A stretch of 64,000 nt of DNA, taken from positions 150,454,060 through 150,518,059 of the forward strand of contig CM037586.1 of assembly GCA_021018995.1 (NCBI GenBank), in the 5' to 3' direction. Below are positions 57,440 through 64,000 of this stretch, piece after piece. This DNA comes from Chloranthus sessilifolius. Lineage: Eukaryota; Streptophyta; Magnoliopsida; Chloranthales; Chloranthaceae. The position numbers were made by a program, and so were the translations under genes. Each line of letters opens with the position of its first letter. Position 1 is the stretch's first letter. The notes below the pieces were generated by a model. It saw only the letters and a program-made list of their open reading frames with translations, ran no database searches and had not been told where the DNA came from.

Positions 57440-57872
57440 GACTCTCCTGACCGTCATTTAAACACCAAAATGATTTTTAAATGATCTTACACCATCAATG
57501 GTTTAAGATGTGGGTGATCTGTACCGTCAAAGTGATAGATGATAGATTGACATGCAATAGGCCCAAAAATGGTGTTTTAGGGAGATTTAAACCATCCGAT
57601 CTGTGCACTTCAATATCAACCGGTGTTTTTAGTTTTAATGGCTGATATTAAAGTTCACCAATCGAATGGTTCACATCCACTTATAGGCATGCTTCTTTGA
57701 GCTGATACATGTTCCAATGATAATAGCCACTTGGACAATTTAGATTTGATTAAAGATGCACAACATGGCATAATGATTATCACACTTCAATGGTGTGGGA
57801 TTGAAAGCCTAACTTTTATGGTATAAGATCATTTAAATACCATTCTGGTGTTTAAATGTCGGTCAAGAGCCA
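57440..57872. mobile_element. MITE with about 50-bp inverted ends
   Basis: The left end has CTGACCGTCATTTAAACACC and then an AATGATCTTA segment. The right end is the inverted copy (GACCGACATTTAAACACC, read inward). No clear duplication. It lies 75 bp after the exon 2 donor. Confidence 0.65.
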
Positions 57873-58692
57873 TTATCCTTATCTAATAACGCATGACAAT
57901 ATGTTTTTTAAAGCAGAATAACAATCATGCCTACCTACTGGAAAAAAAAAAGTAGTCATCTTTCTTTAGGATGTGGTAGTAAAATGAAACACGTTAGTTT
58001 ACTATGGTCCGGTAGCATAACTTGAGAGCTTGCAGCCTCATGGTGAAGTTACATTTTTAACTGTCTTCTCCTTTCTTGGCTGTCCTTTGTTAGGCATGAA
58101 CTTGTATTTTACTTTTTTTATCAGTAACTTATCGTTCAACGTCATCATCATCATCAATAACTTATCCTTTGTCCCCTCTATTTGGGATCAGCCTTGCTAG
58201 TCCTATTTATCCGCTCACTTCTATTTACTCTTTACCATCTGCAATCCTTCATGTCATTCTCACTAGAGTCTTTATTGATAATACCTCAATTCTTAAATGC
58301 AAATAGACGAACGAAGTGGCTCCACATCATCATAATAACAGTTTTCATGGTCTTGGTAAGATCCAAGGTACTGCCCATAGGCCTAATTGAATATCGTAGG
58401 AGCATCAGAACCTACCATGTGGTACTCCTCTTTGTTGCTGTCACCATCTGTTCTCTGTCTTCAATCTCCATTCCTACGACTTTGTCGCTTTCACCATTTG
58501 TTCTCTATTCCCAATCCCCATCCTTCGGTGTCTATGACTGTAATCATAATGCATATGATCACCATCAAATTCACTTCCATCCTCATCTCTCAACTCTTAA
58601 CATCATGTGCTCCACTTACAATTTCAATATCAACATCACCTCTATTGCTACCACCTACCAGCCTACCGGATTGTCGTACGGTTGTGATAGAG
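57873..58692. repeat. intronic or intergenic DNA with a dispersed-repeat fragment
   Basis: 58140-58690 has the look of a widespread plant dispersed repeat (CTTTGTCCCCTCTATTTGGG), which gives rise to overlapping Ser/Leu/His-rich ORFs of no known family. It is interrupted at 58693 by the next short element. Confidence 0.4.
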
Positions 58693-58701
58693 ACCTTATC
58701 A

Positions 58702-58935
58702 AGGTTCAAAATTTCGGATTTCGTTTCGGTTTTGGGCTGGACCGAAACCAAAAGTTTGAACTGAAATTTCGGCCGAAAACTACAGCTGTGAATGAATAAC
58801 CGAAATTATTGGTTTTCGTTTCAGTTTTGGTGGGGACCGAAACCGAAACATTTCGGCTGAAATCTTCACATTTCGGCTGAAATCTTCACATTTCGGCTGA
58901 AATCTGAAGATTTCAGCTGAAATTTTGAACCATGA
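58702..58935. mobile_element. short palindrome-filled MULE-like element (copy 7 of 8)
   Basis: Left end AGGTTCAAAATTTCGG. Right end, read inward, TCATGGTTCAAAATTTCAGC. It is flanked by the perfect 9-bp duplication ACCTTATCA (58693-58701, 58936-58944). The interior repeats GAAATTTCGGC words, including three tandem CATTTCGGCTGAAATCTT units. Confidence 0.88.
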
Positions 58936-58944
58936 ACCTTATCA

Positions 58945-59399
58945 CCACCATCGTCAACAGAATAACCACCGTTTTATTGGCATCCCCTTGATCTCTACAA
59001 GTTTGAATATCGTGAGTGTCTAAGATATGTACTCCACTCAGTCTTAGCTTAGCACAGTCTCCACCCATTGCATCATATACTTATACATTATTCTGCTTTT
59101 CGAATATTGTTCCTCTCTTTCTCTGTTACCACAGGGCAATGGATTGTCTCATGTGAAAATGTAATCCAGATTAATGCTATTATGAGTAATTATATCCTTC
59201 GTTTGTTTCTAACGTGCAATGCATGGAAAAAGTTTAATGTCTTTCAGGTGAACAAGTTACATGTTTTCGTGCAGTGAAAGCGTACTCCATTTTCGCCAAC
59301 AACTTGTGGGAAGATATGCCTTTCTTAGGAATGGTACATAATTCCTTTATTGTTCCTTTTTATGCAGAACCACGTGTCATTCGATAGAAAATTCCTCAA
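58945..59399. other. unassigned stretch before the second LINE
   Basis: No gene or repeat was resolved. The 69-codon ORF at 59068-59277 has no recognisable features. Confidence 0.4.
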
Positions 59400-61197
59400 A
59401 TCCTCCTACAAAGGATGGAGCTGAATAGATCTCTGACTTCAAAACCATTAGTATGTTGATTAGTGTTTACAAAATCCTTACAAAAGTTTTACCCAATAGA
59501 GGCAACTCATGGGTTCCATTGTATCCTCGCTTCAAGGGGCATTTGCATGGGGAGACAAATGTTGAACATGATGGTCGTGGTTCTTGAGGCAATTGATTCC
59601 CGCCATAGAGATAAGATCCGGTATTATTTGCAAGGTGGATATGCAGAAGGTCTACGATCAGGTGTATTTGGGCTTTCTTGATTATATGATGCCTAGGCTT
59701 GGGGTTTTGCAAGAAATGGAGGGGTTGGATGAGAGCTTGCTACTCTTCAGCTTAGTTTTTTATTTTAGCAGATGGTACACCCAATGGGTACTTTAAAAGG
59801 TTGAGACAAGGGAAGCTTTACTGCTGTTCCTTTTTAACATGGTGGGAGAGGCTTTGGGGAGATTGCTTCAGAGAGTGTATACTAGTAGTCAGTTTATGGG
59901 TTTTCAGGTGGCTAGAAATGGTCTGATAATTATGGATATTCAGTTCGCCAAAGATACTATGATTGTTTATGGGGCTCGAGTAGTGAGCTATGGTTTGTCA
60001 GGTCAATCATAACTCTCTATGAAACGATTTTAGGGCAAAGGGTTAATCTTCACAAAACTAGACTGCTTGGGGTTGAAGTGGATGAGAATGTTCTGGGTGC
60101 TCTGGCTAGAGAAGTGGGTGTATAATGAGCTCACTTCTGTCTACTTATCTGGGTTTGCCACTCTGTGTTGAAACCCAAGGACTCCTTTTGGAGCCGATTG
60201 TGCAGATATTTGAGAATAGGTTGGCGACTTAGAAGAGAAATTTACTTTCTAATGGGAGATGTCTTGGGCTCATAAAGACTAGTAACTTGTGAATGTACAA
60301 CATGAACACGTTTCGTTGTCTTATGGCGATCATTGACTGGCTTGAACTGATTGAGAGGGAGTTCTTATGGGAGGGAAGAGGAGAGGGGAAGAGGATTCAC
60401 TTAATAAATTGGGAAGTTTTCCTTCTTTCGCAGAAGGAGGGGAGATCTTGGTATTCATAGATTGTGAAAGGAATAAAGCCCTCCTTGGGAAGTGGTTGTG
60501 GATGATAGGGACTGAGAGGGGAGTCCCATGAGTCCAAATTTTGACCTCCAAGTATGGAGAATGTAATAACGGCTGGGATATAAACAGTAGAAAAAGTAGA
60601 GCTTTTGCCTGGTGGAAGGAGTGTGCTCTATAAATAATGAAATCTACCAGTGTATTAGATTTGATTGGGTTGTGAGTGACAAAATCTACTTCTAGTATAA
60701 TGTTTGGGTTGGGAATGTGACCCTTAAAGCAAGGTTCAGAGACTTCTAAGTGGTTGCTTTGGATCCGAGTGCATTGATAGTTGATATATATAGCAATGAA
60801 GATATTGACATCATATGGATTATTCAAATGAGGAGAAATTTGAGAGTCAACTTATTTCTCATGTTGGTTGAAGTGTCGGACCTTATTGGGGGATGTAGGC
60901 CTTACCATAGTGGTGTGGATGGGAGGGTGTGGAAGTTGGAGAGCAAGGGGATTTTCTCAGTTCGGTCTTTCTATACTCTGTTCACCAACCTCTGATTCTT
61001 CATAATTGGGTGATGGTATGGAAAGGTTGTGCTCATTCTTGGGTGTGATTCTTTGGGTGGACTCTAGCATGAGGGCAGATCCCAATGGCTAACATGTTAC
61101 TAAAACAAAGTTTGACTACAAAATAGGTGTGTGCCTGCTTGGAGAATAATTGACTGATCATCTTTTCTTATGTTGCTGGTTTGGAAGAGAGGTTTGG
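59400..61197 (+). pseudogene. L1-type LINE, 5'-truncated, part 1
   Basis: The plus strand reads RT segments: SDFKTISMLISVYKILTKVL (59430), GRQMLNMMVVVLEAIDSRHR (59548), IICKVDMQKVYDQV (59620, where the usual AYD is VYD), a RLRQG remnant (59800), IQFAKDTMIVY (59940, the FADD motif changed to FAKD) and later WEGRGEGKRIH (60370) and WKLESKGIFSVRSFY (60930). The order is that of plant L1 ORF2. There are many stops and frameshifts and no endonuclease part. It is cut at 61197 by a solo LTR, resumes at 62478, is cut again by the hAT-like element at 62578 and ends after 63440. Confidence 0.78.
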
Positions 61198-62472
61198 TGA
61201 TGCAGTAAAATCGCTAAAACCCTAGTTATGCAATTTTGAAATCAATTTGAGATTTAATTGACTAGCGGAGATATAGAAATTAATCTCAAAACGCAAAATA
61301 TTTAATGACTTTATTAGGGCAATTTAATTGATTCGATTTAGTGCCCGTTAGTATATGAACTTTCCGATTTAGAAAATAGGTCTAAAGATAGACTCTAGTT
61401 TCGATCTAGTTTAGGGTTCCAAGCGACGATTTCAATGTTGGCTCGTGACTCCTTGCTAGGATTTGAATAATTGAAGGCCCGAAGGGTTTAAATCGTTCAA
61501 AGGGAATCAACAAATTAGGGTTAGGAATTTAGAAAACAAAATCCTATCAACAATATCTGAGAAAAGTTATTTAAGTTTGATTTCCGGTAAAATAAATAAA
61601 TTACCTGACAATAATCAAAAGATAAAATAGAAAAGGAATAGAAGTTCTAACTTCTAAGGCTTCATACTAAGGAAATAGTTGGTCTCAAGGATCAAAATTT
61701 CGGTTTTCGTTTCGGTCCTGCCCGAAACTGAAAATTTGAAATTTTGGTGCCTTTTTTTTTTTTTTTTTTTAATTAAAATTATTTAAGTAGCAAAATATCT
61801 GCCGATAATTTGAAATTATTGGCTGATATTTTGTTAATCACCAAATTATCGGCCAATAATTTGGTGATTATCAAATTATCGGCTGAAATTTTGAACCATG
61901 GTTGGTCTCACACCAAACCGCCCACAAAATCGAAGAATCTCTCTTCGAGTTTGAAAGAATCGCTCTTTCAGGTGAAAATTCTTCACAAGCTTTCTAGGGT
62001 TTTGCACAAAGCAAAACTCTCGATTCATTAATTATCAATCAACTAAAATAAAGTCTTTACATGCCTTTATATAAGCTAAAAAAACTCTAACTAAACATAA
62101 AATTCGAAATAAGGTAGTTCTTAAACAAATAAAACATTAAATGGCAAGTTTTTGTTTAAAATTCGTGTAAACTGCCTTTCACTGGCTACTTTCACGGAAG
62201 TCCATCATGTGACCACGGAGGTCCGGCCTATGACGGAAGTTGGCACAGAAGTCGCATGGAAGTCCATGCCTTAAATTCCAGAACTGCTTTATTTCACGGA
62301 AGTTTGTCTTGGGCATGGAAGTCCGTCATATGACGACTTTTCTTTCTTTCCTTTGCTTTTCTCTTGCAGATTTTCCTTGAAGTGAGCAACTCGCCTTGTA
62401 TGAAGCGCCTTGGGCTTCTTCTTGCGTCTTCAGTTCACGCTAGATGATGCATTTAATCCGATGTCCCCATCA
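61198..62472. mobile_element. solo LTR
   Basis: 1,275 bp starting TGATGCAGTAAAATCG and ending TCCCCATCA, flanked by the perfect 5-bp duplication TTTGG (61193-61197, 62473-62477). TG...CA ends with a 5-bp duplication and no second copy mean a solo LTR from recombination between two LTRs. It carries a short MULE-like element at 61688-61901. Confidence 0.8.
61688..61901. mobile_element. short palindrome-filled MULE-like element (copy 8 of 8)
   Basis: Left end AGGATCAAAATTTCGG. Right end, read inward, CCATGGTTCAAAATTTCAGC. It has the perfect 9-bp duplication TTGGTCTCA (61679-61687, 61902-61910). The interior is a T tract followed by AAATTATCGGCCGATAATTT-like words in both orientations. It is inserted in the solo LTR. 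Confidence 0.88.
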
Positions 62473-62477
62473 TTTGG

Positions 62478-62577
62478 GTTACTGCTCTCAAGATTTTTGA
62501 GGCGAATCAGGTGTTTCCGAGAACGTGTGGAGCTTCTGCCGGCATGGGACTATGGCATGTTCAGAGGTATCAAAAGG
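62478..62577 (+). pseudogene. L1-type LINE, part 2
   Basis: About 100 bp of the same LINE between the solo LTR and the hAT-like element. Taking out both inserts with one copy of each duplication restores a continuous LINE sequence. Confidence 0.65.
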
Positions 62578-63431
62578 TAGGGCAGCAACCGAGCCGGGCC
62601 GAGCCCGAGCTTGGGTCAGCTCTAGCTCGACAATACCTTATATGAGCCGAGCTGGAACTTGGTTCTAGGCCCCTCGAGAGTAAAAAGTCTAAGCTCTAGC
62701 TCGGCTCTATCGAGCTCGAGTCGGGCCGAGCCGAGCTTCGAGCTAAATAAGTTTTATTATAATTTTTTTTCCTAATGTTGTTTTAAACATTAGCTTATGT
62801 TTTTAATGGATGAAAGCTTTAATAAAACTTATAAATGAAAGCCCTAATATCTTTTAATCCCTTGGTCCTTTTGGATTTAAAGGATCAATTGGAGAAAAAT
62901 ATATTTAAAATTTGAAAAGTACAAAGGTGTTTAAATTTAATGTGCTAAATATTGGTTAATAGCATAGGTGTTGGTCGCAGGTGTTAATTGATTGGTCAAT
63001 TGCCATGCTAGTGGTGTTCATTGAGACGAGTGAGAAAGAACTTTAATGGTTGCAGAGAGAAAGAGAGAGAGGCTGAAAGAAAGCGCAAACTTCAATAGAG
63101 GATCATAGGGATTATATGTTAATTACATATCTATCAATTATAAAGTAATCATTAGATGAATCTTATTATAAGGGGAAAAAAGTAAAAAAATAAACTTTCA
63201 AAATTATATATAATATATTTTATCGTATAAAAGTATTATATACTATTAATGAAACCGAGTCGGGCTGAACCGAGCTATCCTAGCTCAGCTCTAACTCGGT
63301 TCTACTTCAATCGAACTTTAAATAAAAAGCTTTGCTTTGGCTCTCGAGCCGAGTTTAAGAGAGCAAAAGCTCTCATTTTTGGGTCGAGCCGAGCCGAGCT
63401 GTCGAACTAGCTCGGCTCTGTTGCAGCCCTA
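62578..63431. mobile_element. hAT-like non-autonomous element, copy B, inverted relative to copy A
   Basis: Ends TAGGGCAGCAACCGAGCC and, read inward from the right, TAGGGCTGCAACAGAGCC. Duplications are TCAAAAGG (62570-62577) and CCAAAAGG (63432-63439), 7 of 8 identical. It is the reverse complement of copy A along most of its length, including the AT-rich core. It interrupts the second LINE. Confidence 0.82.
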
Positions 63432-63439
63432 CCAAAAGG

Positions 63440-63890
63440 GCCTTTTAGAGAGCTACTTTGTTTGTCGTTTTACGGAAAATATGATTGGAGAGGAATGATA
63501 GTGCTTCGCATAATGCGGAAGCCAATCACCTTTGGTTATTAAGAGTGCAATGAACTGAGTCTTAAGCTGGGTGAGACTGAACAGAGATGCTATGGACATG
63601 GATGAGAGAGAGTTGATTGATGCTTGGGATGACATTGTAGTGGCGTGAGGTTGCTTTTTGGGCCTTGTGGGTTTTTGGGTCTACTGAGGTTTTCCCCTCA
63701 GAGGGACTAGGTTTTCTATTTCAGTTGGGGTGAGTTGTTTGCTTTTTGTTGCTCTTGTTTTCGTTTTTTTTTTTTGGCTTTTCTCGTCATGTGTTTTAGG
63801 CTCTCTCTACCGCACAGTTTTTGTCCCTTTTTTTTATTACTTTGCTGTTTCTAATAAGTAGAGAACTAAATAAATATCGAGTAAAATAAG
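63440..63890 (+). pseudogene. L1-type LINE, part 3 and 3' tail
   Basis: Continues after the hAT-like element with the last coding remnant (NMIGEE- and ALGDDIVV-like text out of frame), then a T-rich 3' untranslated region (TTTTTGGCTTTTCTCGTCAT near 63770). No poly(A) tail is clear. The final 110 bp are AT-rich with repeated CAGAGAACTAAATAA words. Confidence 0.55.
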
Positions 63891-64000
63891 CAGAGAACTA
63901 AATAATATGATTATTTGTGGAATAATCATATTGTAGAGAACTAAATAAATATCCAAAAAAGAAATAGCAGACATGTGATTAACTTAATTTCTCAACCAAA

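Noticed and set aside
58182..58799. 205-codon ORF as a host gene
   Set aside because: It overlaps another long ORF in a second frame, lies in a dispersed-repeat fragment, and runs into the short element at 58702. There is no domain.

Overview
This is plant nuclear DNA, most likely from an angiosperm with a repeat-rich genome. The signs are spliced genes with GT-AG introns of several kilobases, several classes of plant transposable element, and one host gene of a plant ankyrin-membrane family. The species cannot be read from the sequence. Almost everything outside the host gene is mobile-element DNA, much of it mutated and nested.

Positions 1-34969 hold one nested complex. A Ty1/copia LTR element (64-34964, target duplication CGGAC) was hit near its RNase H end by a Mutator-like element, or MULE (1755-33793, 131-bp terminal inverted repeats, 9-bp target duplication). 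The MULE carries a decayed SUMO-protease-like (ULP1/C48) gene on the plus strand and a MURA-type transposase gene on the minus strand. A CACTA element (5538-17357, target duplication TTT) lies between those two genes. An Athila-like Ty3/gypsy element (19708-32906, target duplication CACAC) lies inside the transposase gene. Without the two inserts the MULE is about 7.0 kb. The CACTA element carries TNP2 and Transposase_24-type genes, plus captured exons of ribosomal protein S23, a DnaJ protein and one unrecognised gene.

Positions 34970-51400 are a mosaic of small elements: a hAT-like element split by an L1 LINE, a second hAT-like element, a lone second MULE end, a mini-CACTA, a fold-back MITE and several short elements with 9-bp target duplications.

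Positions 51408-57365 hold two exons of a host ankyrin-repeat membrane-protein gene related to Arabidopsis At2g01680/ITN1. Intron 1 is 5.3 kb and full of repeats. The C-terminal exon is not seen before the window ends. Positions 57400-64000 hold a MITE, a dispersed repeat and a second L1 LINE split by a solo LTR and a hAT-like element. This stretch is plausibly intron 2 of the same gene.

The most unusual signal is a set of at least eight short elements (about 0.2-0.7 kb), scattered across all layers. They share terminal repeats of the type AAGGTTCAAAATTT, have 9-bp target duplications, and are filled with short palindromes whose sequence differs from copy to copy. Palindrome-rich ends or leaders also occur in the MULE, the CACTA and the Athila-like element, each with its own sequence.
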